Shown in pieces: positions 1-8,402 of a stretch of 64,000 nucleotides of DNA. Origin of the DNA: Melioribacter sp. (GTDB lineage: Bacteria > Bacteroidota > Ignavibacteria > Ignavibacteriales > Melioribacteraceae); NCBI GenBank assembly GCA_023250955.1, contig JAHEZQ010000006.1, positions 186,001 through 250,000 on the forward strand, read 5' to 3'. Position 1 is the first letter of the stretch; each line of letters starts with the position of its first letter. A program made the position numbers and the translations under genes. The notes beneath the pieces are model-generated. The model saw only the letters and a list, made by a program, of their open reading frames with translations, did not search any database and was not told the DNA's origin.

Positions 1-261
1 AAAATTTTTGATGAACTCAACTAATGGGCGTTGAATTTGTCCCCAGGCAACTTTAGCTTCTTTTTCGATCGTGATAAATTTATCCATATAAAAGACAGAA
101 ACAACTCCAGCTATTTCAAAAATACCTTTTGCCAGCGGATCATTCTTTGCCTCATCCTTTGAACCGAAATTACGTGTTTCTTTTAGCAAGAGTTTTTCAT
201 TTAGAATAAACTTCAACGCTTGAGGGTTCGGTGTCAGATCAACATCTTGAACCATTAACAT
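1..261 (-). CDS. NifU N-terminal-like (Nfu-N) domain protein, 3' end outside window
   Basis: The minus-strand frame is open from an ATG at 261 to the window edge (87 codons seen). The start reads MLMVQDVDLTPNPQALKF, and TPNPxALKF is the hallmark of the Nfu N-terminal domain, the part of NfuA/Nfu1-type iron-sulfur carriers that lies before the CxxC scaffold domain. A stretch NDPLAKGIFEIAGV follows, then VFYMDKFITI, both typical of this domain. No CxxC is visible; many members of the Chlorobi/Bacteroidota group are stand-alone domains of about 90 residues, so the stop may lie just beyond base 1. AGGAG ends six bases before the ATG and supports this start; an internal ATG lies two codons later. 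A role in Fe-S delivery is inferred from the family. Confidence 0.75.
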   Translation of the reverse strand, partial: MLMVQDVDLTPNPQALKFILNEKLLLKETRNFGSKDEAKNDPLAKGIFEIAGVVSVFYMDKFITIEKEAKVAWGQIQRPLVEFIKNF

Positions 262-360
262 ATTTAACTCCTTTTCTACCTAAACAAATGATAATTCTAA
301 TAAGTTTCGTTGTAACATTATCAAAAAATGATTTGGGATTCAAGGAAACCGATCAATTAG

Positions 361-810
361 TTACACTCCAAACTGTGAAAGATGATGATCAAGATGTTTA
401 TACTGCAGCACGCCCCATTCAGCCGGTGTTAATTTTCCGAAAAAAGAATGCGGATTGGTGGTACATTTTGCCTCTCCGCCTTGATGAAAAATATTAATTT
501 GGTTGAGAAGATTCTGCTTTTCTTTTTCAAATCCCTCAGTATCAACAAAAATAAAAGCTGGATTTGTTGGACTATTTTTCTTAATCGGTTTTTCTCCAAC
601 TCCAAAAGACTTGAAGAATCTACCGACTAACTTTCCCATTAAAAGTTGAGGAAAATATTTAGAACCAATTGCGGATTCCATTGCTATTGAGCAATGTGCC
701 AGCATTTGATTTACATTCATCTTGCCCCATTGATGCTGAGTACTTGCAGAAAGTTTATTTACCCTGTTAAGAATTTCATTAACAGTTTCTTTTTGAAATA
801 AAGATTTCAT
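361..810 (-). CDS. DUF1569 family protein (DinB-like fold)
   Basis: About 150 residues. The opening MKSLFQKETVNEILNR, then WGKMNVNQMLAHC near residue 35, and the C-terminal HLDHHLSQFG match DUF1569, a relative of the DinB/YfiT four-helix family in which scattered histidines bind a metal. His residues in MLAHC and HLDHH are candidates for that site. A start six codons upstream (828) is possible, but AAGGA lies about 10 bases before the ATG at 810 and the family begins at MKSLF, so I prefer 810. The stop of the upstream lipoprotein glycosidase is only about 24 bases away, so they are probably co-transcribed. The substrate is unknown. Confidence 0.7.
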   Translation of the reverse strand: MKSLFQKETVNEILNRVNKLSASTQHQWGKMNVNQMLAHCSIAMESAIGSKYFPQLLMGKLVGRFFKSFGVGEKPIKKNSPTNPAFIFVDTEGFEKEKQNLLNQINIFHQGGEAKCTTNPHSFFGKLTPAEWGVLQYKHLDHHLSQFGV

Positions 811-834
811 AGTTAGCGGTTCCTTCATTTATTT

Positions 835-2202
835 TTATTTAGATAAAATTATATACTGATAAGGAGAAAGGGTTAATTCTGTTCCTGTCGTATAATTTGA
901 GTTATCAATAAGATTTGTCCAAGTAATATTCTGAAGCGAAGCATTTAGCTGAAACGTTTGCGTTGTTCTTCGCGTATTGATCAAGACTAAACAGTCTCTG
1001 GATTGATACGATTTTGTAAAGGCCACAATATTCACATCAGAAAAATCTGTGATGGCTCCTTTTTTCAATACAGAGTTAGAATTGTAAAGAGAAAAAAGCT
1101 TTTTGTAAGCAACTTTCATATCAGGATTAATATTCCAGTTTATTGGACTACGACTGAAAAATGGAAGCTTGGTCGGGTAGCCTATTTCCTGTCCGCAGTA
1201 TATAAGAGGGGCTCCGCCCATAAATATTGCGGCAACTGATGCAGCCAAAGCCCCCTGCTTTCCATTAAATATTACGACAGGAGGATTGTCCCAGGCAGAT
1301 TCATCGTGGTTTGTTGTAAACCTAAGTTTGTAACCGTTAGTTATACTTCTGTATTCATTTTGATGAGTAGTAAAAAGGTAAGAAGCATTATAGCCATCTC
1401 GGAAAACATTTTTGAGCATTGAATAATAATCCCAAGCATAATTAAGCTGAAAGCCTGCGGTAAAGTGATCGCTTCTGCTTCCTTCTGCTAACAAGATCAA
1501 TTTTTTATTTGGGATATTTTTGAGTGTATCAAGAGCTTGTTTCCAAAAAGAAAATGGAACATAGTCTGCAGCATCGCATCTGAATCCGTCCACACCAATA
1601 TCTTTAGCCCAATATTTCATTGCGCTTATCATTGCTAAACGCATTTCGGAATTATTGTAATTAAGATCTGCAACATCATTCCACCCGGTTCCCGCTGGAG
1701 AAATAATATTTCCGTTTCCGTCCTGCGTGTACCAGCTTTTATTCACAATCCAAGGATTATCCCAAGCGGTATGATTAGCAACCCAATCTAATACTATAGA
1801 TATTCCAAGATTGTGCGCTTTACTTATTAAATTTTTCAGATCATCCAAAGAACCAAATTCTGGATTTACAGTTAAGTAGTTTTGAACCGAGTAAGGAGAA
1901 CCAAGCTGTCCAACTGATTTAATGGCTCCAACAGGATGTATTGGCATTAGCCAAATAACATTTACACCTAAAGCTTTAATCGAATCAAGTCGGGCTGTAA
2001 TTCCATTAAATGTACCTTCGTTACTAAATGCTCGGAGATTTATTTCGTACATCACAATATCTTCTGTATTTGGAACAATGGAATTGAACGAAGGATTCTC
2101 GATCGGTTGAATAAGATCGTTATTTTTACAGCCGTTGAATGAAAAAACAGTAAAGAGAAATACAATCAAAATATATTTAGGAAAGAGTTTAATTGTTTGC
2201 AT
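835..2202 (-). CDS. Lipoprotein alpha-amylase family glycosidase (GH13)
   Basis: 455 residues. The N-terminus has a signal peptide ending in a lipobox-like FNGC at about residue 25, so the enzyme is probably anchored to a membrane facing the periplasm or outside. The GH13 TIM-barrel regions are in order: DWVANHTAWDN (region I, residues ~140), GFRCDAADYVP (region II, with the nucleophile Asp, ~205), LLAEGS (region III, with the acid/base Glu, ~240) and FTTNHDESAW (region IV, ~295). A short beta domain closes the C-terminus. The catalytic triad Asp/Glu/Asp is complete, so it should be active on alpha-1,4/1,6-glucans or maltooligosaccharides; exact specificity cannot be read from the sequence. 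It contrasts with the signal-less GH13 at 11512-12996. Confidence 0.9.
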   Translation of the reverse strand: MQTIKLFPKYILIVFLFTVFSFNGCKNNDLIQPIENPSFNSIVPNTEDIVMYEINLRAFSNEGTFNGITARLDSIKALGVNVIWLMPIHPVGAIKSVGQLGSPYSVQNYLTVNPEFGSLDDLKNLISKAHNLGISIVLDWVANHTAWDNPWIVNKSWYTQDGNGNIISPAGTGWNDVADLNYNNSEMRLAMISAMKYWAKDIGVDGFRCDAADYVPFSFWKQALDTLKNIPNKKLILLAEGSRSDHFTAGFQLNYAWDYYSMLKNVFRDGYNASYLFTTHQNEYRSITNGYKLRFTTNHDESAWDNPPVVIFNGKQGALAASVAAIFMGGAPLIYCGQEIGYPTKLPFFSRSPINWNINPDMKVAYKKLFSLYNSNSVLKKGAITDFSDVNIVAFTKSYQSRDCLVLINTRRTTQTFQLNASLQNITWTNLIDNSNYTTGTELTLSPYQYIILSK

Positions 2203-2232
2203 TTGATTTCTATAATTGTGAAAAATAAATGT

Positions 2233-2907
2233 TTATTTGTTATTAATGATTAGGACAAACTCACCTTTTAGATTTTTCTCGGATACCGTTTTTAATATTT
2301 CAAAAACTGTTCCCCTAAAATATTTTTCTGTTGGAAGTGTTAGATCGAATGCTACAACTATCTTTGCCGAAACACCGAATATTTTAGAAATATCTGTTAA
2401 TATTGCTTTTAATCTGTAAGGTGTTTCCATCAAAACAATTAGTTCTTTAATTCCTTTTAACCTAAGTAATTCTTTTTTTCTTATTTCGCTTTTCGGTGAA
2501 AGCCAGCCAGCATAATAAAATTTATCAAGATAAAATCCAGAACCTACAAGTGCAGGCAGTAATGAACTTGCGCCGGGAATTGCAACAACATCAATCTTAG
2601 CATCAATGCACATTTGAACAAGAAAATTTCCGGGATCGGAAAAAAGCGGAGTGCCGCAATCGGAAATTAATGCGGCTGATTTACCTTCTTTGATTTTTTG
2701 AAATATTTCTTCTGATGCTTCTTTTTCATTATGCTCGTTTAGTGAATGTAACTCTTTTTCGATTTGATAGCGAGAAAGTAATCGCCTCGCTTCTTTGAAT
2801 TCTTCACAGATAATAAAATCAACCGACTTAAGAACATTGATAGCACGTAAGGAAATATCTTCGTAGTTGCCGATTGGAGTTGAGACAATGTATAATTTTG
2901 AATTCAT
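2233..2907 (-). CDS. rsmI: 16S rRNA (cytidine(1402)-2'-O)-methyltransferase RsmI
   Basis: 224 residues of the tetrapyrrole-methylase (class III SAM methyltransferase) fold. It shows YIVSTPIGNYEDISLRA at the N-terminus, SDCGTPLFSDPG near residue 82 (usually SDAGTP.ISDPG) and AIPGASS near residue 113, all RsmI signatures. RsmI 2'-O-methylates C1402 in the 16S rRNA decoding centre. It is about 60 residues shorter than the E. coli enzyme because the C-terminal extension is missing; short forms are common in the Bacteroidota group. Some genomes of that group carry a second RsmI-like paralogue of similar length, so assignment to C1402 is likely, not certain. Confidence 0.85.
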   Translation of the reverse strand: MNSKLYIVSTPIGNYEDISLRAINVLKSVDFIICEEFKEARRLLSRYQIEKELHSLNEHNEKEASEEIFQKIKEGKSAALISDCGTPLFSDPGNFLVQMCIDAKIDVVAIPGASSLLPALVGSGFYLDKFYYAGWLSPKSEIRKKELLRLKGIKELIVLMETPYRLKAILTDISKIFGVSAKIVVAFDLTLPTEKYFRGTVFEILKTVSEKNLKGEFVLIINNK

Positions 2908-2918
2908 GTTTTTTAACC

Positions 2919-2994
2919 GCTAAGTTCACAAAGTCAAACGCAAAGATCGCAAAGTTTTTCTCCGCGAACTTAGCGTATTCTTTGCGGTCTTTGC
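2919..2994. repeat. Intergenic interleaved inverted repeat (CGCAAAG type)
   Basis: Two pairs of complementary arms alternate in the gap between rsmI and proS. GCTAAGTTC (2919-2927) is perfectly complementary to GAACTTAGC (2966-2974). GCAAAGATCGCAAAG (2940-2954) pairs with CTTTGCGGTCTTTGC (2980-2994) at 14 of 15 positions. The order is A-B-A'-B', so both helices could form together only as a pseudoknot; otherwise they are alternatives. It looks like a dispersed palindromic element rather than a simple terminator. Confidence 0.6.
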
Positions 2995-3003
2995 ATTTAG
3001 CTT

Positions 3004-4689
3004 TTAAATTAGTTCTTTGAGAATAGAATTTAATTGGGTTAGTTCTACAACTTTCTTCTCGCCGGTTTTTCTGTTTTTCACTTCAACTTTTCCATCTTTC
3101 AAATTTTTCTCGCCTACAATTAATTGAATCGGCATACCCAATAAATCTGCATCATTAAATTTGAATCCCGCGCTTGCTTCGAGACGGTCATCAAACAGAA
3201 CCTCATAACCTTCTGCGATTAAATCAATGTAAAGTTTTTCGCAAGCTTTGGAAACCATCTCGTTTTTCATATTCAATCCAATCAAATGAATATCGAATGG
3301 ATTGAGCGGTTTTTTCCAAATGATTCCTTTCTCATCATAATTCTGCTCAAGGAAGCACGCAAAAATTCTTTCAACACCAATTCCGTAACTTCCCATCACT
3401 ATCGGGCGTTCTTTCCCGTTTTCATCAAGATAAAGAACACCGAGTGCATCGGAATACTTTGTACCGAGTTTAAAAATATGTCCAAGCTCGATTGCCTTGA
3501 ACACATCTAATGTTGAACCGCATCGGATACATTTCTCTCCGTTCTCTGCCGTGCGCAGATCAAAGTATTCACATTTAGAAACATCACGCCTCAAATCTAT
3601 TCCGCCAATATGAAAATCATTTTTGTTTGCACCACTGTAAAGATTATTTCCATCCTTCAAAAGATTATCTGCAATAATTCTATGTGGAAAATCTATCGGA
3701 CCAATTGAACCGGCATCCGCACCGGAAATCTCTTTCAATTCTTCTGGATGAGCAGGACGAACATTTCCGCCAAGTACATTACCGAGTTTTGTTTCATTCA
3801 CTTCATCGTTGCCAAGCATTAATACAAGAATCGGTTTAGCATCATGAATATAAATTCTTGATTTAGCAGTTTCGTGTTCATCGATTTTTAAGAATGTACA
3901 AAGTTCATCTATTGAATGAACATTCGGTGTTGATATCTCAAAAAGTTTTTTTGATTCTTTTTGATGTGGAATCAATGCAGCAACAGATTGAGCAACTTCT
4001 GCGTTGGCAGCATATCCGCATTTCTCGCAGTAAGCAACAGTATCTTCACCGGCATCGCTCTTAACCATAAACTCTTCAGATTTACTTCCGCCCATTGCGC
4101 CGCTTGATGCACCTACAACAAAATATCTTAACCCGCAGCGGTCAAAAATTGCGCGGTAAGCTTTATCGTGTAGAGCATAGCCGACATCCAAACCGGCATC
4201 ATCACGGTCGAGTGTGTACGCATCCTTCATAATAAATTGTCTTCCGCGTATAACTCCGCTTCTTGGACGCGGTTCATTTCTAAACTTGGTTTGTATCTGA
4301 TACCAGATCTGCGGCAAGTCTTTGTAAGATGCAATAGCACCTTTAGCATGATACGCGACTATTTCTTCGTGCGTTGGAGCTAAAACATATTCACGGTTCT
4401 TAATATGAAAAAGAATATCTCCGAATGCTTCAACTCTTCCTGTCTGTTCCCAAATTTCTTTTGGATTTAATCCCGGAAAATGAAATTCCTGTCCGCCGAT
4501 TGCATTCATCTCCTCGCGGATGATATCAATTATTTTTCTTATAACTTTATAACCAAGCGGCAGCCACGAATAGATTCCGGCTGATAATTGTCTTACTAAT
4601 CCGGCACGGATCATTAAAATATGGCTTTGAATTACCGCATCATTCGGTACTTCTTTTAAGGTCGGAATAAATGATCTACTTACTCTCAT
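3004..4689 (-). CDS. proS: Prolyl-tRNA synthetase, bacterial type with editing domain
   Basis: 561 residues, the length of bacterial-type ProRS. It charges tRNA-Pro with proline in the cytoplasm. Class II motifs are present: motif 2 as FRNEPRPRSGVIRGRQF (residues ~137-153) with the TxE-type APTHEE loop just before it, and motif 3 as GSYGIGVERI (~445). Between motifs 2 and 3 lies the inserted YbaK-like editing domain (roughly 230-390), which deacylates Ala-tRNA-Pro. The anticodon-binding domain forms the C-terminus. No clear ribosome binding site precedes the ATG at 4689, as often in this lineage. Confidence 0.97.
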   Translation of the reverse strand: MRVSRSFIPTLKEVPNDAVIQSHILMIRAGLVRQLSAGIYSWLPLGYKVIRKIIDIIREEMNAIGGQEFHFPGLNPKEIWEQTGRVEAFGDILFHIKNREYVLAPTHEEIVAYHAKGAIASYKDLPQIWYQIQTKFRNEPRPRSGVIRGRQFIMKDAYTLDRDDAGLDVGYALHDKAYRAIFDRCGLRYFVVGASSGAMGGSKSEEFMVKSDAGEDTVAYCEKCGYAANAEVAQSVAALIPHQKESKKLFEISTPNVHSIDELCTFLKIDEHETAKSRIYIHDAKPILVLMLGNDEVNETKLGNVLGGNVRPAHPEELKEISGADAGSIGPIDFPHRIIADNLLKDGNNLYSGANKNDFHIGGIDLRRDVSKCEYFDLRTAENGEKCIRCGSTLDVFKAIELGHIFKLGTKYSDALGVLYLDENGKERPIVMGSYGIGVERIFACFLEQNYDEKGIIWKKPLNPFDIHLIGLNMKNEMVSKACEKLYIDLIAEGYEVLFDDRLEASAGFKFNDADLLGMPIQLIVGEKNLKDGKVEVKNRKTGEKKVVELTQLNSILKELI

Positions 4690-4872
4690 TACATTATTGT
4701 TTTTGTTAGAAAATTATGGACAAAGATAAGAAATGAACGTGCGATATGAAAAATTTTATAAAAAGATTTTCTGTCCAAGTAGAAAAATAAATTTAATTGT
4801 AATTTATGTTATGGTTCACTATGTTGAAGTGGGAAACAAAATAAACCGCAAACAAACCTTATAGGGGGAACT

Positions 4873-6048
4873 ATGAAAGAGGTCGGCAGTAAATCAATCC
4901 ATTTTTTTACTTACTTCTTAACAGCTTCTTTAGTAATTCTAATTTTTAATTTCTGTGCAGAGAAAAAACCAACAGAACCAAATGAGTTACAAACAAAAAC
5001 AATTTTATCTAAACTTGGAGGAGCTAGATCAGAGTTAAACCTTAGCGCTGATTCAACGAAAACAAAAGATAAAGACAAGAAAAAAGGAGGCGGAGGTATT
5101 GGACCCAATCTCCCTGATTGTAACCTACCACTAGAAAAATATTATTGGGAACTTGAAAAATATATTCCAGTAGAAGGGAAAAGACTTGGTATATGGTTCC
5201 ATGAAGATTATTGGAATAATGAATTTCTTAATCGTATAAGGAACTTTTACGGATTCTCTTTACTAGCTGTAACTTGGCCTTCCGATAATAATCCTCCATC
5301 AAATATGATAAATAGAATCTCATTGTGTGAATCTGTTGGATTTTACAAGAGTACAGATTTAATGGAAATAATTGATAGCAAAAATAATATTTGGGTAACT
5401 CACCCTGCAATAAGAGATTTTTCTTTACATTATACTGACGAACCTCTTGATAGGGAACAAAGCTCAGACAGATGGTCTGTTCAAGATCTTGTTACTGTCT
5501 CAAATAGCATTTTGGGGCAAAATCCTACAGCAAAGTTCCTTGTCGGTACCCCCAAAAATCAATATACTGTATTTGGAAATACTTTACCAGATTATCGTAG
5601 CTTTATTAATCAAACAATAAATTCTTTTATAATGTATACAGATTACGAAAGTGGGGCTTTCAACAATATTAATGATCAAAGTAGTTGTTGGACTTATTTT
5701 GATAACTACTTTGGGAATAACCGAGTTATCACTCAATGGATAGGTCTCGAAGAAGATTATCATGGTATTGGGGATATTGAATATGGTAATTTACTTGGAA
5801 TAGCAAATGATCACGGATATAATCAAATATGGTTGTATGCTGCAGGAACTCATAATATTGATAGAATTGACATCTATTGTGGTTATGCTTTCCAAAAGAG
5901 ATGGTTGAAAAGATTTGAAAGACAATATATTTACACATATACATGCTTTAAACCAAATCCATGTGATTGCGATAGAAATAACTTAACTGATGGTTGGTCT
6001 CTACCTACAAAAACCCCCACTCAAAACACTAGAATTGTTACTTATTAA
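4873..6048 (+). CDS. Putative lipoprotein of unknown function (possible TIM-barrel)
   Basis: 391 residues, not recognised. A hydrophobic N-terminal segment ends in FNFCAEKK, a lipobox-like Cys at about residue 28. A low-complexity Lys/Gly linker (DKDKKKGGGG, ~68-77) follows. The body is rich in aromatic residues, with WFHEDYW, VTWPSDN and HYTDEPLD; the YTDEP pattern on a likely beta-strand end resembles the strand ends of glycosidase-like TIM barrels, but I cannot name a family. The C-terminus has paired cysteines (CFKPNPCDCD). AGGGGG six bases before the ATG is the strongest ribosome binding site in this part of the window. It heads a plus-strand run with four small barrel-like proteins, so a surface role is inferred. 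Confidence 0.6.
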   Translation: MKEVGSKSIHFFTYFLTASLVILIFNFCAEKKPTEPNELQTKTILSKLGGARSELNLSADSTKTKDKDKKKGGGGIGPNLPDCNLPLEKYYWELEKYIPVEGKRLGIWFHEDYWNNEFLNRIRNFYGFSLLAVTWPSDNNPPSNMINRISLCESVGFYKSTDLMEIIDSKNNIWVTHPAIRDFSLHYTDEPLDREQSSDRWSVQDLVTVSNSILGQNPTAKFLVGTPKNQYTVFGNTLPDYRSFINQTINSFIMYTDYESGAFNNINDQSSCWTYFDNYFGNNRVITQWIGLEEDYHGIGDIEYGNLLGIANDHGYNQIWLYAAGTHNIDRIDIYCGYAFQKRWLKRFERQYIYTYTCFKPNPCDCDRNNLTDGWSLPTKTPTQNTRIVTY

Positions 6049-6064
6049 TAAATTGAGAAATAAT

Positions 6065-6628
6065 ATGAGAAATGGTATATATATTTTAACATTAACAGTC
6101 TTGTTCAATATTAATTTAATAGCGCAGTCATCGTTTGGATTTAGATATGAATTGTACAATCTGAACTATCATATATCATCAAATTCTGTTAATAACGAGA
6201 GTAGTGATTATAATGAAGTGTTTCCCTTCAGTTTTTATCTCTCATTATCACATCAATTTGATAATAAATTTACAATAACAGTAAGACCCGGAATATTATT
6301 AGCGTGGGGTCTATCACAATACAATGGACTTGAATTAAGTCTCTGTGCGAAATATAATATATCTGATAACTTCTACGCTCTGGTCGGTTTAAATCTTCAC
6401 GACAATTGGTACAAAATTGCACATAGCAATACAAAATATCCTGAAGAAGGATTATTCCAATTATTTCTTGTCGGAGGTGGATTTAAATTATTAAACGTCG
6501 CTTCAGTAGAATTGCAGTTCCTCTATCCATTCAAAAAACATTTTGGTAATTATTTTAATAATTATTTCAACCCCATTGATATGAATTATATTATAAAATT
6601 AGGAGTCGGTCTTGAATGGGAATTGTAG
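6065..6628 (+). CDS. Small outer-membrane beta-barrel-like protein, paralogue 1
   Basis: 188 residues. The chosen ATG (6065) is followed by a signal peptide ending at LIAQ-SSFG; the frame is open 25 codons further upstream, but that part lacks signal-peptide character and overlaps the preceding gene. The mature part alternates short amphipathic strands and turns and ends in IKLGVGLEWEL, a terminal beta-strand typical of outer-membrane barrels. It shares a layout with the next three genes: FRYE-like opening strand, a VRPGI strand in the middle, an FYALVGLN strand, and a final K/ILGLGLxW strand. Function unknown; a small eight- to ten-stranded barrel is inferred. Confidence 0.6.
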   Translation: MRNGIYILTLTVLFNINLIAQSSFGFRYELYNLNYHISSNSVNNESSDYNEVFPFSFYLSLSHQFDNKFTITVRPGILLAWGLSQYNGLELSLCAKYNISDNFYALVGLNLHDNWYKIAHSNTKYPEEGLFQLFLVGGGFKLLNVASVELQFLYPFKKHFGNYFNNYFNPIDMNYIIKLGVGLEWEL

Positions 6629-6637
6629 TTAAGATGC

Positions 6638-6703
6638 TTAAGGGATGAGCAATCAGCCCTTACTTTGATTTTTGAGAATACCACGGGTAAGTAGGAAACG
6701 ACA
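6638..6703 (+). repeat. Duplicated leader, copy 1
   Basis: About 66 bases between the stop of paralogue 1 and the start of paralogue 2, nearly identical to 7248-7314. The last part (TTTTTGAGAATACCACGGGT and onwards to GGAAACGACA) is identical in both copies and sits 3-4 bases before each ATG, so it includes the translation start region and possibly a shared promoter or RNA element. Confidence 0.75.
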
Positions 6704-6706
6704 TCC

Positions 6707-7246
6707 ATGAAAACAAAAACATTTTTTATACTCTTTTGCTTATGTATTTCTTCAAGAGTATCATCTCAAGTGTTGCTTGGTATTAACTATGAGCCGTTTC
6801 ATCTTTCTGCAGATATTGGAAGAGGTGAGATATCACCATATAGCATCTCTGTATTGTTAGAATATAAGTTCGACTCTACAAAATCTATTTGTTTTAGACC
6901 GGGTTTTTTAGCTAATGATCTGGATGGAAGATATTTTGCCGGTTTCAATTTTTCACTGCTAGGTAAATATCAATTTGATAACTCCTTTTACATCTTAACA
7001 GGATTCAATCTTCATAACAATAACGGAACAAGTTCTGGGTTTACTAAATCAAAAAATTGCCTAATTACATTTTGGGGATTGGGATTTGGATTTAAACCTT
7101 TATCATGGCTTCACATCGAAAATCTTTTTCTCCTGCCAATAAATAATAAAGATATTGCTAATGTTCAGTATTCTAATGGTAGTTTTGGTTCTTATAAAAT
7201 TTATTATTTAATTAAGCTCAGTTTAGGTTTTGAATTAGAATTGTAA
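6707..7246 (+). CDS. Small outer-membrane beta-barrel-like protein, paralogue 2
   Basis: 179 residues with signal peptide (MKTKTFFILFCLC.., cleavage near SSQ-VLLG). The mature chain has the family pattern: GINYEP opening strand, FRPGF strand at about residue 65, FYILTGFNLH strand at about 103, GLGFGFKPLSW and a final IKLSLGFELEL strand. FxLxGxNxHxN and terminal LGxxLxL recur in all four paralogues. The gene is preceded by leader copy 1 and followed by leader copy 2. No function can be assigned; the outer-membrane location is inferred from signal peptide and strand pattern. Confidence 0.6.
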   Translation: MKTKTFFILFCLCISSRVSSQVLLGINYEPFHLSADIGRGEISPYSISVLLEYKFDSTKSICFRPGFLANDLDGRYFAGFNFSLLGKYQFDNSFYILTGFNLHNNNGTSSGFTKSKNCLITFWGLGFGFKPLSWLHIENLFLLPINNKDIANVQYSNGSFGSYKIYYLIKLSLGFELEL

Positions 7247-7247
7247 A

Positions 7248-7314
7248 CTTAAGGGCTGAGCAGTCAGTCCATACTTTGGTTTTTGAGAATACCACGGGTA
7301 AGTAGGAAACGACA
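7248..7314 (+). repeat. Duplicated leader, copy 2
   Basis: Near-identical to 6638-6703: CTTAAGGG.TGAGCA.TCAG at the 5' end and an uninterrupted identical core from TTTTTGAGAATACC to GGAAACGACA at the 3' end. It again ends a few bases before a MKTK start codon, so the duplication unit was leader plus gene. Confidence 0.75.
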
Positions 7315-7317
7315 ATT

Positions 7318-7875
7318 ATGAAAACAAAAATACTTTTTCTGTTTACTTGTTTAATATTTACATCAGAGGTTTATTCACAGTCACTTAAAATCGGTCTTCG
7401 TTATGAACCGGGTATACTGCTTACCGAACAAAATTCAATTAAGGAAGTTGTACCGGTTTTATTCTGCATAGCATCTAATATAACTTTTGAACCCAATTCG
7501 TGGTCTGGTTTAATAATTCGTCCGGGAATAACTTTTATTGACGAACAATATTCCGGTTATGAAATCGGTGCATTTATAAAACTAAAATTATTCTCCTCAA
7601 AGTTTTACTTCGTCACCGGAATAAATAATCATTCTAATAAAGCGACTGGGCATAATAGTGCTGGTGGTTATGGAAAAGAAATGTTATTTGTAAGTGTAGG
7701 TTTAGGTTTTCAATCTGATTCAAAATTCGGAATTGATATTTGTTATTACTGGACAAATGATAAAGAATATGGATATGCAAAACTAACAGATGGTTTAACT
7801 TATTCCAGATTTATAAATAGGCAAATGAATGGGATTCTGAAATTAGGACTAAATCTTTCATGGGACATTTTTTAG
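7318..7875 (+). CDS. Small outer-membrane beta-barrel-like protein, paralogue 3
   Basis: 185 residues. Signal peptide MKTKILFLFTCLIF.. with cleavage near YSQ-SLKIG. Family strands: LKIGLRYEPGIL, IIRPGITF (~residue 65), FYFVTGINNHSN (~100), VSVGLGFQSDSKFGIDICYYW (~135-155) and terminal LKLGLNLSWDIF. It begins with the same MKTK as paralogue 2 behind the same leader, and its mature part is closest to paralogue 4 (RPGI.., GxGFQxDS, and a final SWDI/AWDI strand). Function unknown. Confidence 0.6.
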   Translation: MKTKILFLFTCLIFTSEVYSQSLKIGLRYEPGILLTEQNSIKEVVPVLFCIASNITFEPNSWSGLIIRPGITFIDEQYSGYEIGAFIKLKLFSSKFYFVTGINNHSNKATGHNSAGGYGKEMLFVSVGLGFQSDSKFGIDICYYWTNDKEYGYAKLTDGLTYSRFINRQMNGILKLGLNLSWDIF

Positions 7876-7913
7876 ATATACAATTCCAACTGGTTATTGC
7901 GTGGAATACTTAC

Positions 7914-8402
7914 ATGAAGAAATTTACATTTATTGTTTTGTCGTTAGTTTTATTAACTACAAGTGTAAGCATTCAAGCCCAATCACTAAAACTTGGTTTC
8001 GGCGCTGCACCATCGTTGCTTTTCTACAATAATAAAAAAGAATCTTCAATTTCATTTATACCGTATAGTGCAAATCTAAAAATATTAGTTGCGCCTTTAA
8101 ATTGGTTGAATCTTGAGGTACGCCCAGGAATATTTTTTGGGGGTGAGGATTATAGCTGGATTGAGTTTGGAGGATATGCCCGATTAAATATTCTTCCAAC
8201 AAGGTTTTATATAATTGTAGGTGTAAATGATCACATTAGAGGTGGTTATGATGATATTCTTTATAATGGAGTAGGAATTGGATTCCAGAAGGATTCAATT
8301 GCTAGTTTTGATCTTATCTTCTATTGGAAGACTTTTAAAAATAATGAACGAATAAATGGGATACTAAAAATAGATATTAGTTTCGCATGGGATATTTTAT
8401 GA
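7914..8402 (+). CDS. Small outer-membrane beta-barrel-like protein, paralogue 4
   Basis: 163 residues from the ATG at 7914 (MKKFTFIVLSLVLL.., cleavage near QAQ-SLKLGFG). The frame is open 18 codons upstream, but that part overlaps paralogue 3 and lacks signal character. Strands match paralogue 3: LKLGFGAAPSLLF, LEVRPGIFFG, FYIIVGVNDH, GIGFQKDS and terminal LKIDISFAWDIL. No copy of the leader precedes it, only a 38-base gap. Fourteen bases of leader copy 1 (AATCAGCCCTTACT) reappear after its stop at 8424-8437, perhaps a remnant of another duplication. Confidence 0.6.
   Translation: MKKFTFIVLSLVLLTTSVSIQAQSLKLGFGAAPSLLFYNNKKESSISFIPYSANLKILVAPLNWLNLEVRPGIFFGGEDYSWIEFGGYARLNILPTRFYIIVGVNDHIRGGYDDILYNGVGIGFQKDSIASFDLIFYWKTFKNNERINGILKIDISFAWDIL

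Noticed and set aside
231-497. Plus-strand 88-codon frame at the window start
   Set aside because: It lies antisense to the Nfu-N start and the DUF1569 gene, both of which have family motifs; the plus-strand product has none.
1003-1239. Plus-strand ORF of 78 codons inside the GH13 gene
   Set aside because: It is fully antisense to a gene with intact catalytic motifs and has no ribosome binding site or recognisable domain.
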